In this document: positions 18,046 through 26,722 of the stretch, one piece after another
Position numbering within the stretch: position 1 is the first letter of the stretch
How the letters are laid out: each line of letters opens with the position of its first letter
Assembly (NCBI GenBank): GCA_023230525.1
Contig: JALNXE010000001.1
Span: 1-64,000 of the forward strand
Length of the DNA: 64,000 nt
Direction: 5' to 3'
Origin: Desulfobulbaceae bacterium
Lineage (GTDB): Bacteria > Desulfobacterota > Desulfobulbia > Desulfobulbales > SURF-16
Made by a program: the position numbers and the translations under genes
Notes under the pieces: model-generated
What the model was told of the DNA's origin: nothing
The model's input: only the letters and a program-made list of their open reading frames with translations
Databases searched by the model: none

Positions 18046-19110
18046 TTTCATGTGAGAATCTGTGTGAGATTTTTGTCTGGCATGCTCGTAAACATCTATT
18101 GCTTGTCTTTCAGAATCACCGATGCTGTGCAGGTAAATTTCCGTTGTGGTACGGTTTTCATGACCAAGAATTCTCTGAATAGATCCTATCGGCACATTGA
18201 AACTCTCCATGACCGATGCTCCGGCATGTCTTAGTGCGTGATAGCGGAAATATCTCACTCCCGCCTTCGCACAAAGAGTTTTCATGATCTTCTTCCGGTC
18301 ATTGTAAGGGCCTTCCACAAATCTGCCTTCTTTTCTGCTCCAGTATCTGTGCCAGAAAACCCATGGTTTATCAGGTTCACTATTTTGATTCCTGCCCCAT
18401 AAGATTTCATAAAGCTTCTGAGTCATCGGCACTTTTCTTGGTGTGAGGTGACCGCCTTTCTTTTTTCGTGTATAAAGAATCACTTCCTTACGCTGAAAAT
18501 CGATGTCCTCCCAAATCAAGCGGTCAATTTCGCTCTTTCGGCCCATTGTTTCCCGAATAGTCCAGAGATATTCCTGGATATCGGGATTGGCAGCAGCAAT
18601 AACATTGTCAATATCTTTTGACGATGGAACATATTTTACTCGTTTTTCAACCGGCATAAATTCGATGTCATCTGATGGGTCCGTTATGATGAATTTTCTT
18701 TTTTTGCCGTAGTTGAAAGTTGCTCGAAGATATCGAATTTCTTTATTCGCCGTGAAAGCTGAAATTTTGCCCCGCTTCCATATGAAATGCTCAACCATGT
18801 TCTGGGTAATTTCACTGCAAAGAAGTTTGCCCCACTGCTTCACCCATCTTTTTGCCATATACTGATATTCCTGGTAATGCCGCCCAGAGTTGTAAGCTTT
18901 AACATGGTCAAGCCGATGATTAACCAGTTCCAAGAATTCCATGTCGGTTGGAGTTTCCTGAACTGGTGGCGGATTCTTTATTTCCTCCTTTTTCCTTGCT
19001 TCGGCCTGCTTGGCCTGTTTTTTTGTCTTGAACCAGGTTTCCGTGTACCTGATCCCCTTGTGAGTGAAGTCGTACCTCCACCCCTTGCTTTTTACAGAAT
19101 ATACGCTCAT
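18043..19110 (-). CDS. int: Tyrosine recombinase/integrase
   Basis: A 355-residue phage-type integrase that would catalyse site-specific integration into and excision from tRNA-Lys. An N-terminal arm-binding segment (SVYSVKSKGWRYDF) precedes a core-binding SAM-like domain and the catalytic domain. The catalytic residues visible are Arg in TMGRKSEID, the H-x-x-R box HALRHAG, LGHENRTTTEIYL and the terminal Tyr. It reads towards the tRNA and stops about 40 bp from it. Its start overlaps the preceding helix-turn-helix gene in another frame. It is the element's left-end marker. Confidence 0.93.
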   Translation of the reverse strand: MSVYSVKSKGWRYDFTHKGIRYTETWFKTKKQAKQAEARKKEEIKNPPPVQETPTDMEFLELVNHRLDHVKAYNSGRHYQEYQYMAKRWVKQWGKLLCSEITQNMVEHFIWKRGKISAFTANKEIRYLRATFNYGKKRKFIITDPSDDIEFMPVEKRVKYVPSSKDIDNVIAAANPDIQEYLWTIRETMGRKSEIDRLIWEDIDFQRKEVILYTRKKKGGHLTPRKVPMTQKLYEILWGRNQNSEPDKPWVFWHRYWSRKEGRFVEGPYNDRKKIMKTLCAKAGVRYFRYHALRHAGASVMESFNVPIGSIQRILGHENRTTTEIYLHSIGDSERQAIDVYEHARQKSHTDSHMK

Positions 19111-19234
19111 AAAGGTTCTCCTTATTTGGAAAGAAAAGAGATCCTCCGAGCTTCACACCGCCCAGCTCCTGCCAATGCTTGTAAACCCAGCTTGGGCTTT
19201 TCCGCAGGAATTGGGCAACCTCATCAGGCGTCAT
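18920..19234 (-). CDS. Helix-turn-helix protein, probable excisionase/regulator
   Basis: About 104 residues. The first 55 form an AlpA/excisionase-type helix-turn-helix (MTPDEVAQFLRKSPSWVYKH, then a GG-x-LFFP wing). The polar tail is encoded by DNA that overlaps the integrase start by about 190 bp in another frame. AAGG lies 4 bases before the chosen ATG; an ATG at 19276 is also open. Such proteins usually control excision direction or integrase expression. The long overlap is unusual but leaves int intact. Confidence 0.6.
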   Translation of the reverse strand: MTPDEVAQFLRKSPSWVYKHWQELGGVKLGGSLFFPNKENLYERIFCKKQGVEVRLHSQGDQVHGNLVQDKKTGQAGRSKEKGGNKESATSSGNSNRHGILGTG

Positions 19235-19256
19235 TATACCTTGATGAAAGTTTATG

Positions 19257-19460
19257 TCATGTGTTGTTTGAAGCATCGTGGAAAACTTGCTTGTTTTTGT
19301 TATTCAACAAACTTTTTTTTGCCGACCTAGACACAGGGAGGGCATTATCCCAAATTTGAGTCCGCCAGAACCATTCGGATGCGCCGATTTGAGCGACCAG
19401 CTCCTTGATGGAGGGCAGGCGCTTCATGGGCACATTATGGGCACAGTGGTTTGTAGCCAT
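19257..19460 (-). CDS. Small helix-turn-helix protein, possible second excisionase
   Basis: A 67-residue protein whose central part (PSIKELVAQIGASEWFWRTQ, then LPVSRSAKKSLLN) follows the HTH_17/excisionase pattern. No clear Shine-Dalgarno is visible; an ATG at 19424 is an alternative start. It lies directly upstream of the larger helix-turn-helix gene. It could be a degenerate copy rather than a working gene. Confidence 0.4.
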   Translation of the reverse strand: MATNHCAHNVPMKRLPSIKELVAQIGASEWFWRTQIWDNALPVSRSAKKSLLNNKNKQVFHDASNNT

Positions 19461-19519
19461 TTGAATTCACACGTTTTAATTTGGGCCTTTTTATTGAGAG
19501 CCCTCTTGCTTGTGAGATT

Positions 19520-19915
19520 CTATCCAATTATCTCTCCATCCGGAAGCGCATCCTTCTTCCCACTTGTAGCCTGCTGTTGTTCCTTTAACTCCTGGGGCAT
19601 ATAATACTTGAACTTAACTTTTTTGCTCAACCGGGCTGTCAGCTCAGAGAAGGCCATTGTGTTTTTTCGTACATCTTCCATGAGCGCAGCTCCTTCTTCA
19701 TGAGAGACCCCGCCTGGTTCTCCCAACTGCCCCTTGAAATGAGCATACGCCTGGTCGAATTGCCGCAGAACATTGAATATGATGCTGCCCATTGGTGAGT
19801 TAATTTTCATGACCCTTGATCCACGTTCCTTGACCATGGAGATTTTTCTCTCCATGATCTCTTCCTTGGTAAATCTCTTTTTATCTTTCGACGTTTCCTT
19901 TATTTCATTCTCCAT
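19520..19915 (-). CDS. Hypothetical protein of the transfer operon
   Basis: About 131 residues, soluble and highly charged, without a recognisable domain. The ATG at 19915 is chosen because GGGAG lies just before it. It is the last gene of the leftward operon that begins with the NusA-like gene and includes TraD. Its role is unknown. Confidence 0.6.
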   Translation of the reverse strand: MENEIKETSKDKKRFTKEEIMERKISMVKERGSRVMKINSPMGSIIFNVLRQFDQAYAHFKGQLGEPGGVSHEEGAALMEDVRKNTMAFSELTARLSKKVKFKYYMPQELKEQQQATSGKKDALPDGEIIG

Positions 19916-19943
19916 TTTGCTCTCCCTATAAATTGATATCTTT

Positions 19944-20732
19944 TTAAGATCTACCGGTAATCCTGGCATGGTTGCGTTTGATTTTGCTTCTCCGCCACAT
20001 ATCTATTAAAAAGGCTATCCCGTATGGCAGGATGGCGGCCACCATAACAAGCAAAGAACATCGAGTGGCTATCGGCATGATATTGGGAAGCATCGTCATA
20101 TAGCCATAATAGATTGCTTCGGCATTTTTATTGGCATGTTGAGCTAGTGACCAGACCCTTTCCGGGGTGCTCAAGCCGGTTAATAAGGTGTAGAAAATAT
20201 AGATCATGAAACTTTTAAATATCAGTACGAGCATCCTGCCGGTGAAGAAAGAATTGATGGCCTTGCGGGTAACTACGCCAACAAAGTATCGACTGATATA
20301 GGCGCAAAGAAAGGTATTGGCGATGACCGGCAGAAAAGGAAAAGAGCCGAACATGATTTTTATAAACAAACTTGGTGATTTCAGGACAAAAGGCACAAAA
20401 TACATATCAACCGCTGGTAGAAGCAAGAGCAGGAAGAGTCCTTCTGTAAGACCACTTTTAGCCCCGACATTGAAAAATCCCAGAGCATTTTCCAATGTCA
20501 AATACTCTGTGGGTAAGTCTTTACCCAATTTTTCCATCATATAATATTGCTGAATATCCGAGATTACACTGAGGATACTCCTTGGCTTTATATATTGACG
20601 AGAGTCTGTATTGATAAATGCGGCATTCTGGCTATATGAACCGCTGCTACCACCACTGCTACCACCGGCGCTGCCGCCGGCGCTGCCGCCCTTATAGCCA
20701 CTAAATCCATTACTGTTTATGTTGTTGCTCAT
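19944..20732 (-). CDS. Polytopic membrane protein of the transfer operon
   Basis: A 262-residue membrane protein with an unusual N-terminal Gly/Ser-rich stretch (about residues 10-33, GGSAGG repeats), then four or five hydrophobic helices between about 95 and 245. Its ATG overlaps the stop of the HD-domain gene (ATGA), which indicates translational coupling. Next to TraD it may be a membrane partner of the coupling complex. No family is recognised. Confidence 0.65.
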   Translation of the reverse strand: MSNNINSNGFSGYKGGSAGGSAGGSSGGSSGSYSQNAAFINTDSRQYIKPRSILSVISDIQQYYMMEKLGKDLPTEYLTLENALGFFNVGAKSGLTEGLFLLLLLPAVDMYFVPFVLKSPSLFIKIMFGSFPFLPVIANTFLCAYISRYFVGVVTRKAINSFFTGRMLVLIFKSFMIYIFYTLLTGLSTPERVWSLAQHANKNAEAIYYGYMTMLPNIMPIATRCSLLVMVAAILPYGIAFLIDMWRRSKIKRNHARITGRS

Positions 20733-22060
20733 GCCTGTTTATTTCCGTGAACTGATTCAACAGATACCAAGTCCAGGAGGATACCGGATTTAGCATCCTC
20801 CATAACGGCAATCGAGTCAAACGCCTCGGCATGACAAGGCGTGTAATAGCCGTTCATGGTTGCGCCTGATTTCATGGTTACGGTGTAATATGCCCCAAAA
20901 TAATTGTCTTTCAAAAGGCCATTGGCAATGACATTCTCCTGCCGTAGTTGATGGACGATAGATAACAATACCTCCCGCATTTCTTTATCTTCCATAGAGA
21001 CTACTTCCAGCACTCCCGCTTTTTCCGCCTGTTTCCTGGCAATCACCTCCAGTATCTTTGGCATAAAATAGACAAAACCATTCGCCATGGAAAATGCCTG
21101 GAACCTTCTCCCCTCTAATTTGTTGATATAGGGCCGCATGTCTTTCAATAAGGCATGGGTGTTAAGCCATGACAGGTTGATGAGCTTTGGGGCTGCCATC
21201 TTCTTTTTTGTCTCTGGTTTTTCATCAAATATGCCGTCTTGCGCCTTTGCTTCGTTGTGCCATTGGGGAGGCTTCTCTAATGGTTGGAGTCGCTCCTGTG
21301 CCTGCTCTAACTCTTGTTGTCGTGCAAGTTGATCCGCCCGTTTCAAAGTCTTACCCAGCAACTCCTGAGGCTGTTTGTGGTGGAATTTTACGGCCTGTAA
21401 TATTTCCTCTTTTTGCTGAAGTCCTTTGAACGATTGAAGACCGACCAGAATTCGGCCGGCGGCTAAGGGATGTTCGCCCAGGCTGTACAAATGACCACGG
21501 ATGGATGGCAATTTCCCCAGATCATGGGACAAGGCCGCAACGATGGTATCCGGCATAAGATAGCCGGTATCAGATTCTTGCAGCAGCCGGATAACCTGTT
21601 CAGCCACATTCAGGGAATGGTCAATCAGGTTTGTTTGACTAAGCAGAGCATAGGTGTTGGAATCCCAGGAGGCTTCTACATCACGACTGACATTGACCAC
21701 GGATGGACATTGGCCTTCCGTGTCCAGCAAAGACAAAAGATCACGGCAAACTGCCTGTTGTTGAGTAGCAAGGCGTAAAGATAGAATATGTTTGTTGTAG
21801 AATTCCTGTATCCGTGCATTCTGAAATTCGATGAATACCCCTTCGCTAGCTTCCAATACAGGCTCATCCCGCCAGAGTGGAGCCAGATCAGCTATATTGA
21901 CCTCTCCGTTTTTAATCCACAACTGAGATAAGTCTTGTAACAGCACTTCCTTTTTGGATACAGCAGGTTTTTTCTCTGACCGTACGAGAAGTCTGCATAT
22001 TATTCCAACAAAGAACAAAATTCCAAGACCAATGATGGTATTGATCCGGACAGCAGTCAT
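20729..22060 (-). CDS. HD-domain protein, possible divergent MobH-type relaxase
   Basis: A 443-residue protein with an N-terminal transmembrane helix (about 5-25) and a central HD domain: DHSLNVAEQVI, then AALSHDLGKLP, then HPLAAGRIL and KFHHKQ. This order of metal ligands fits HD phosphohydrolases and is also that of MobH (TraI_2) relaxases, which sit beside TraD in SXT/R391-type elements as here. The MobH HHH motif is not seen, so relaxase function is doubtful. It overlaps TraD by 4 bp. A fragment similar to its C-terminus (GYYTP-HAEAF-SIA) lies at 50038-50229. Confidence 0.6.
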   Translation of the reverse strand: MTAVRINTIIGLGILFFVGIICRLLVRSEKKPAVSKKEVLLQDLSQLWIKNGEVNIADLAPLWRDEPVLEASEGVFIEFQNARIQEFYNKHILSLRLATQQQAVCRDLLSLLDTEGQCPSVVNVSRDVEASWDSNTYALLSQTNLIDHSLNVAEQVIRLLQESDTGYLMPDTIVAALSHDLGKLPSIRGHLYSLGEHPLAAGRILVGLQSFKGLQQKEEILQAVKFHHKQPQELLGKTLKRADQLARQQELEQAQERLQPLEKPPQWHNEAKAQDGIFDEKPETKKKMAAPKLINLSWLNTHALLKDMRPYINKLEGRRFQAFSMANGFVYFMPKILEVIARKQAEKAGVLEVVSMEDKEMREVLLSIVHQLRQENVIANGLLKDNYFGAYYTVTMKSGATMNGYYTPCHAEAFDSIAVMEDAKSGILLDLVSVESVHGNKQA

Positions 22061-23445
22061 CCGTCCCCCCGCTCTTCTTCGCCTGACAGGTCTTCAAGAT
22101 AATCGTCCCATTGTGGTCTGATTTCGGGGAAGATCACCTTGAGATCAGCCGAGGGAACATCCGCGGTGATTCCCCGATAAATACCTGAATAGGTAGTCAT
22201 GAAGAACTGACGGGGAGCCAGGTTAAGCACTTCGGTGTGCTTAACCCGTACATCCTCGGTCTCTCTGATAGCCAGCCCACCCCCCACAGAGATAACCGGA
22301 CTGAAAACCCGTTTTTCTCCAAGATGATCTGAGATATAGGTGGCGGTCTTGGCATCCGGCACCCGCATAAACAATTTGGTATTGCAGTTATCCAGGATAG
22401 TATTGGCTCGATCTTGGCCAATCTCGGCATAGAGTTGACTCACTGACTGGCAATAGCCGTGGATAAAGACCCCAGCACCGCCAGCCTTGGCAAAGAGTTC
22501 CTCTATCCCTTCATATAAAACAGATTGGGCCTCGTCGATATGTAGGGCCAGAGACGAAAATATCTTTTTATCACTGGAATACCTGCGACCGACAAAAGCC
22601 TGAATATTAGAAACAATGACCTTCCCAGCGGTATAAGCCGCCCGTTTGGTGAGCAAAGAGCCAAGCTGGACGATCAAGATAACGCATTTGTCTTGCTCCA
22701 GGCGGCTAATGAAACGGTTTTCGTTGGCCTGGCCAAGAATCTGTCCTACATTGCCACTGGTTAATTCCGTCAGTGCCACACGCAGCGAAGAGGCCACCTT
22801 GGAATGGTAGTCGGCTGTCGAAGCGATAATCCTTCGTAAATCCATAGCAAGCTGTCGGGCCTGTGGGGTGTCAATACCTTCGATTCTTTCTTTAAGCTTC
22901 TCCAGATCAGCATGACTGATATTATTTTTGACATCATTGAGATTAAAATCCGGTTTTTTATTATTGGCTTCGGCCAGCACAATAAGGGCCTGTACCACCA
23001 CCAGGCTTATTTCGTAGGCAACAGAGAAGAAAAAAGGGTCTCTGCCTACCGCAACACCGGCGGTAATATGGGCCACTATTTCCTCGATCATATAGTAATG
23101 AGAAAGGGGATTTATAACTGCACTGTATTGGGGAAAGACAGGGGTAATCAGAATTAAATCCTCTTGCCTGCCAGTATCGAAAGCCACCTGTACTATTTTG
23201 GAGAACAGTTCGTTGTCACCCTTGGGGTCGATGACTACTACTGAATACCCCTTGCGAATATCCTGCTCGATGATTCCTTCCATGGTGCGGGTCTTCCCCA
23301 CCCTGGTTGTCCCGAAGCACCAGAAATGCCCTTTGCGGTCATTATCAGGAATTCCAAGCGGTATTATCTTGTCCGGATGGTCCAGATGAAAGCCATCGCC
23401 TATTTGGGTATATGGCTCTTTGGGTTGTTTTTTTCTCCAGATCAA
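22057..23445 (-). CDS. traD: TraD/TraG-type conjugative coupling ATPase
   Basis: A 462-residue VirD4-like ATPase that brings relaxosome DNA to the transfer channel. Walker A is FGTTRVGKTRT near residue 45 and Walker B is LALHIDEAQS near 300. The segment ending GYCQSVSQLYAEIG matches the sensor region of TraD. It lacks the N-terminal membrane helices of F TraD, so membrane attachment may come from the neighbouring membrane proteins. It starts at TTG overlapping the previous stop (TTGA), with GGTGA 7 bases upstream. Confidence 0.88.
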   Translation of the reverse strand: MIWRKKQPKEPYTQIGDGFHLDHPDKIIPLGIPDNDRKGHFWCFGTTRVGKTRTMEGIIEQDIRKGYSVVVIDPKGDNELFSKIVQVAFDTGRQEDLILITPVFPQYSAVINPLSHYYMIEEIVAHITAGVAVGRDPFFFSVAYEISLVVVQALIVLAEANNKKPDFNLNDVKNNISHADLEKLKERIEGIDTPQARQLAMDLRRIIASTADYHSKVASSLRVALTELTSGNVGQILGQANENRFISRLEQDKCVILIVQLGSLLTKRAAYTAGKVIVSNIQAFVGRRYSSDKKIFSSLALHIDEAQSVLYEGIEELFAKAGGAGVFIHGYCQSVSQLYAEIGQDRANTILDNCNTKLFMRVPDAKTATYISDHLGEKRVFSPVISVGGGLAIRETEDVRVKHTEVLNLAPRQFFMTTYSGIYRGITADVPSADLKVIFPEIRPQWDDYLEDLSGEEERGDG

Positions 23446-24176
23446 GATTTTTCACCGACCGTGACCTGGATATGCTCATGCAATTCCCTGGATGCAGTCA
23501 AAATTGCCTGTTTTGGTAAAAACCCGCTGGCTTCAACAAAACTCTTATGGCCGACATAACGATTGGCGCAATACAGCTTTATCTCTGTGGCAGTGCCAAG
23601 CTGCTCTCTAAGCAAAGCTGTCACCAGATTCTTTGAAACACGATCAACTACCACCTTGACCCGTGTGATACCGTGCAATTTTACAGAGTCAACCCGTCGC
23701 AGATGAAATGCTCGTTTTTGGCCGACGCCCAACATATTCCATTCATGCACACCAACACGATTCAATGGACACTCGGCTATGATTGCCTGGCCTTTTTCAA
23801 TCTCAATCTCCACCAGGAAACCACCATTGTTTTTACGGATAATATCCCCCCATCGTAGCTCATGTTCCAATTGTTTATAACGAGTCACTTCATGCAGGCA
23901 AGCAATCTTGGCAAAATTCTGGTCAAGTGCCCTCTGGATAGTGTTCCAGCCCCGCACGGAGACAAAATTAAGCTGATTTTGCAAAGGAATACCGGACTGC
24001 TTGGCATAGTGCAGTGCTTGCAGGTAGTCGTCACCAAACAGGACAACCGTACCTGTCCCATACCAGCGAGACAGCAGCGTCGAAAAGGTCTTCTCGATCT
24101 CGGCCACAACCTGACCGCGGCTCAAGCCATATTTATCGACGAAGGAATTGATGATTTCGTTATATTGGGTCTGCAT
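23442..24176 (-). CDS. NusA-like RNA-binding protein
   Basis: A 244-residue protein. The N-terminus (INSFVDKYGLSRGQVVAEIE) resembles the NusA RNA-polymerase-binding domain. A middle part with an S1-like pattern follows (LRWGDIIRKNNGGFLVEI, then PLNRVG and GQKRAFHL). The VVVDRVSKNLVTALLREQ segment fits the NusA S1/KH junction, and the end looks like a degenerate KH domain. It opens the operon with TraD. It might act on transcription elongation or antitermination of transfer genes. This is my own alignment by eye; the function is inferred. Confidence 0.55.
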   Translation of the reverse strand: MQTQYNEIINSFVDKYGLSRGQVVAEIEKTFSTLLSRWYGTGTVVLFGDDYLQALHYAKQSGIPLQNQLNFVSVRGWNTIQRALDQNFAKIACLHEVTRYKQLEHELRWGDIIRKNNGGFLVEIEIEKGQAIIAECPLNRVGVHEWNMLGVGQKRAFHLRRVDSVKLHGITRVKVVVDRVSKNLVTALLREQLGTATEIKLYCANRYVGHKSFVEASGFLPKQAILTASRELHEHIQVTVGEKS

Positions 24177-24552
24177 ATTTGCCGGATGTTATTTTTCCCT
24201 CCTATTGTCTCTTTCCGGCCATGTCTGCTTTTTTGAGAAATTATTTTCATTTTTTTCTGTTTTTATGTGAAAAAGTGAAATTTACTCCAGAATTTAATAT
24301 GAAAAATTATTATTCACCGATAAGAAACAATTAAAACGGCGCAAAGAAGCATTGAAAAATGCTAACGAGGCAAAAACATGAAATTTTTTCTTGATTTCTT
24401 TCAAGAAAAGATATTTATTTGGAATATAATTCCACTTAATTTAATTAAGTAATCCCTTCCGGGAAAATAACTGAGGCTTCATGGTATATTTTTCAAAATA
24501 TATTTCGATGAATGACCCAGTGATTTTTGTACCTGCCATATGATTTCTGCAA

Positions 24553-24588
24553 GAAAAGTTTAATCACATTTGTGAACCTCTTTTTTGT
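24553..24588. repeat. 36-bp direct repeat, copy 1, with dyad TCACATTTGTGA
   Basis: Matches 24722-24757 at 34 of 36 positions. The core dyad at 24564-24575 has arms TCACA and TGTGA around TT. The only two differences from copy 2 lie at mirror positions of the dyad and keep the symmetry. It is a likely operator for a dimeric regulator. Confidence 0.7.
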
Positions 24589-24721
24589 ATGATTTTGATA
24601 TGGCCACCCTGACAAGACGACAATATTATTTTTTCTGATTTCATCGTCCTCTTCGTCAACTTTTCCAACCCCCCTTTTTTTTCATCGACAAGATAAATCC
24701 GTCTGGACAAATCCCATACAG

Positions 24722-24757
24722 GAAAAGTTTAATCGCATTTGCGAACCTCTTTTTTGT
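24722..24757. repeat. 36-bp direct repeat, copy 2, with dyad TCGCATTTGCGA
   Basis: The second copy lies 169 bp from the first and about 150 bp before the Rad52-like gene. Its dyad (24733-24744) has arms TCGCA and TGCGA, so both arms changed together relative to copy 1. Confidence 0.7.
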
Positions 24758-24833
24758 GGAGAAATCCGTTTGATTTCTTTTGTCGTTGATTCCCCATAGC
24801 GCATATCAATAGAGCAACACCAACCCCATAATC

Positions 24834-24878
24834 GGGAGAAAAACAACTCTCCCATCAGGGGCATAGTTGTCTTCTCCC
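24834..24878 (+). promoter_or_regulatory. Structured leader 1 (radC-motif-like), before Rad52-like gene
   Basis: After CAACCCCATAATC, an outer stem GGGAGAA...AACAAC pairs with GTTGT...TTCTCCC around an inner CTCCC-ATCA-GGGG hairpin. The Shine-Dalgarno and start codon follow within 30 nt. The architecture is shared with seven other leaders in the operon. Confidence 0.7.
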
Positions 24879-24907
24879 ACAATCCACAAGATAAAAGGAG
24901 AACGACC

Positions 24908-25588
24908 ATGACCACGCTCACAGAAAAGATCAATGCAATCAACGACATGCTTAGATGTTTTGGCTATCATGCTGTACAGAAAATCGACTTTAGTGGTCAA
25001 ATTCGCTATGGTTACAAACCACAGTATGTTTTTGACGCAGTGAATCAGATCATCTCACCGGAAAATTGGCGTTATGAACTGACTAAAGAGGAGATTTTTG
25101 AAAATCAGGCAGTCGCAGAGGTGAAATTATTTTTGAAAATCGATGCTGACTGGCTTTGCAAGGGATCACATAAAGGACAGATGCAGATTGTACGAGGTAA
25201 TATTGGCGATGCTCAGAAAGGGGCAATTACCGATGCACTTCAGAAATGTCTCTCCCTTTGCTCTATCGGACAAGATTCATATCGTGGCTTACTTGAGACT
25301 GTTTACAATTCATGCAGCCTACAAGCTCCATCGAGACAATCTTTACCGAAAAGCACCCAACAGTCCATGCCAGCAACACAACCACCGGTTCAGTCTCAAC
25401 AAGTTCCTCCACCAGAACCCGCCATTCCTGCTTCCCTGCCGAAAATTGCCGGTATTAAATATCAGCAATTTGATAATTACGTGGTAGCAGTAGGAACCAA
25501 GCTCTTCGATAAGAAGGAATTGTTGAAATCAGCAGGCTTTAAGTGGAACAAGGAAAATAAGAACTGGTACAAAGAGATAACCCATTAA
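24908..25588 (+). CDS. Rad52-like single-strand annealing protein
   Basis: A 226-residue protein. The N-terminal 130 residues match the Rad52/Rad22 annealase fold (YKPQYVFDAVNQIISPENWR, then GNIGDAQKGAITDALQKCL). A Pro/Gln linker follows, and the last 40 residues (LKSAGFKWNKENKNWYKE) form a small domain often appended to such proteins. It would anneal complementary strands during recombination, working with the nuclease and SSB encoded next, as bet/exo/ssb do in SXT-type elements. AAAAGGAG precedes the ATG. Confidence 0.82.
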   Translation: MTTLTEKINAINDMLRCFGYHAVQKIDFSGQIRYGYKPQYVFDAVNQIISPENWRYELTKEEIFENQAVAEVKLFLKIDADWLCKGSHKGQMQIVRGNIGDAQKGAITDALQKCLSLCSIGQDSYRGLLETVYNSCSLQAPSRQSLPKSTQQSMPATQPPVQSQQVPPPEPAIPASLPKIAGIKYQQFDNYVVAVGTKLFDKKELLKSAGFKWNKENKNWYKEITH

Positions 25589-25630
25589 ACCGAACTAAAC
25601 CGAACTGAAAACGGTTTCTTAACCCAACGA

Positions 25631-25672
25631 GGGAGCAACACTCTTCCCTCAAGGGAAATCCGTGTGTTCTCC
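25631..25672 (+). promoter_or_regulatory. Structured leader 2, before nuclease gene
   Basis: After AACCCAACGA, an outer stem GGAGCAACAC pairs with GTGTGTTCTCC around an inner TTCCCT-CAA-GGGAA hairpin. The geometry is the same as leader 1 with different stem bases. Confidence 0.65.
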
Positions 25673-25703
25673 TTCAAATTTTTCATTTTTAAAGAAGAAT
25701 ATC

Positions 25704-26693
25704 ATGGATATCAAAAAAACACTGTTCACTGGTTTACAGAAGTTTGCAAGACAACACACCCTGACTACCCTGGGAGATCGAAGCAGCTACCTTGGCGCAT
25801 CTGATATTGGATACTGCCCACGAAAGGTAATACTTGACCGATTACATCCCCCTGAACATGACCTGGCCACATTGTTCCGTTTCCAAAGAGGACACATGGC
25901 CGAGGATATTGTCGCAAACGCAATGACCGCCGCCGGTTATGATAATTTCGACCGACAGGTTGAGGCTATTGCCAGCGGTAATACTCCCATCAGATGCCAC
26001 ATTGATTTTGTTTTCAATGCACCGAAACTCAAAGCCGTACTCGAAGTCAAATCGGTTAGTGCCATTCCTGACGGGCCATATAGCTCCTGGGAATCCCAAT
26101 TATATATGCAGATGGGAGCATTGGCCGAACAATACCCCGATCACAAGATCAAAGGTGCAGTTCTGGCCATTGATTTGGGAAGCGGTGATATTGGATTTTT
26201 CAACGGTTACAAGCCAGATGAGATTTTGTACAAAGGATTGAAAGACAGGGCGACATCCATCTGGACAGATTATCAGTTCATGGTGCTCGGCCATCCAAAA
26301 AATCCATCAACTGAACCCAGCCTGCTTTGCGGATATTGTAATAATTTGACCACATGCCCCAGATTTGCAGCCGAAGAGGTTCCAGAAATGGAAGACTGTG
26401 TAACCGAATTACGATCTATGCAGGAACAGGGCAAGGCATTGAACAAACAGATTGAACCTATAAAGGCCAAGTTGCTTTCAATAGTGAATCAGGCCGGACA
26501 TTCAATCAAAGTCAACAACACCATCCTTTCAAAAGCAGTTCGCTCACGGCAACATACTGATACCGCACGCTTAACAGCATTTTTGGCGGATATGGGTCAT
26601 ACGATGCAAGAATTTCAAGAATCAAGCTCGTATTCATTCCTGGATATTAATACCTCCAAGACGACAATCCCAAAAACCAAAAAAGCGGCATAA
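25704..26693 (+). CDS. PD-(D/E)XK nuclease, RecB/Cas4-like
   Basis: About 329 residues. The nuclease core shows HIDFVFNAPKLKAVLEVKSV (Asp, then Glu-x-Lys). A Cys in GYCPRK near the N-terminus and CGYCNNLTTCPRF near the middle could hold an Fe-S cluster as in Cas4/AddB. It probably resects DNA ends for the Rad52-like annealase. The ATG at 25704 is preferred (AAGAAG upstream); the frame opens at 25662 inside the leader. No cas genes or CRISPR repeats are nearby, so it is not a CRISPR component. Confidence 0.8.
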   Translation: MDIKKTLFTGLQKFARQHTLTTLGDRSSYLGASDIGYCPRKVILDRLHPPEHDLATLFRFQRGHMAEDIVANAMTAAGYDNFDRQVEAIASGNTPIRCHIDFVFNAPKLKAVLEVKSVSAIPDGPYSSWESQLYMQMGALAEQYPDHKIKGAVLAIDLGSGDIGFFNGYKPDEILYKGLKDRATSIWTDYQFMVLGHPKNPSTEPSLLCGYCNNLTTCPRFAAEEVPEMEDCVTELRSMQEQGKALNKQIEPIKAKLLSIVNQAGHSIKVNNTILSKAVRSRQHTDTARLTAFLADMGHTMQEFQESSSYSFLDINTSKTTIPKTKKAA

Positions 26694-26722
26694 ACCAACA
26701 ACTCATAAAGGAGAGCAACAAC

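Larger units (their letters stand above)
24177..24907. other. Large divergent control region between transfer and recombination operons
   Basis: This roughly 730-bp AT-rich region has no gene. It holds two copies of a 36-bp direct repeat (24553-24588 and 24722-24757) with internal dyads, and the first structured leader (24834-24878). It separates the leftward TraD operon from the rightward Rad52 operon. It is a reasonable place for promoters of both and for an origin of transfer, but no nic-like sequence is identified. Confidence 0.5.
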
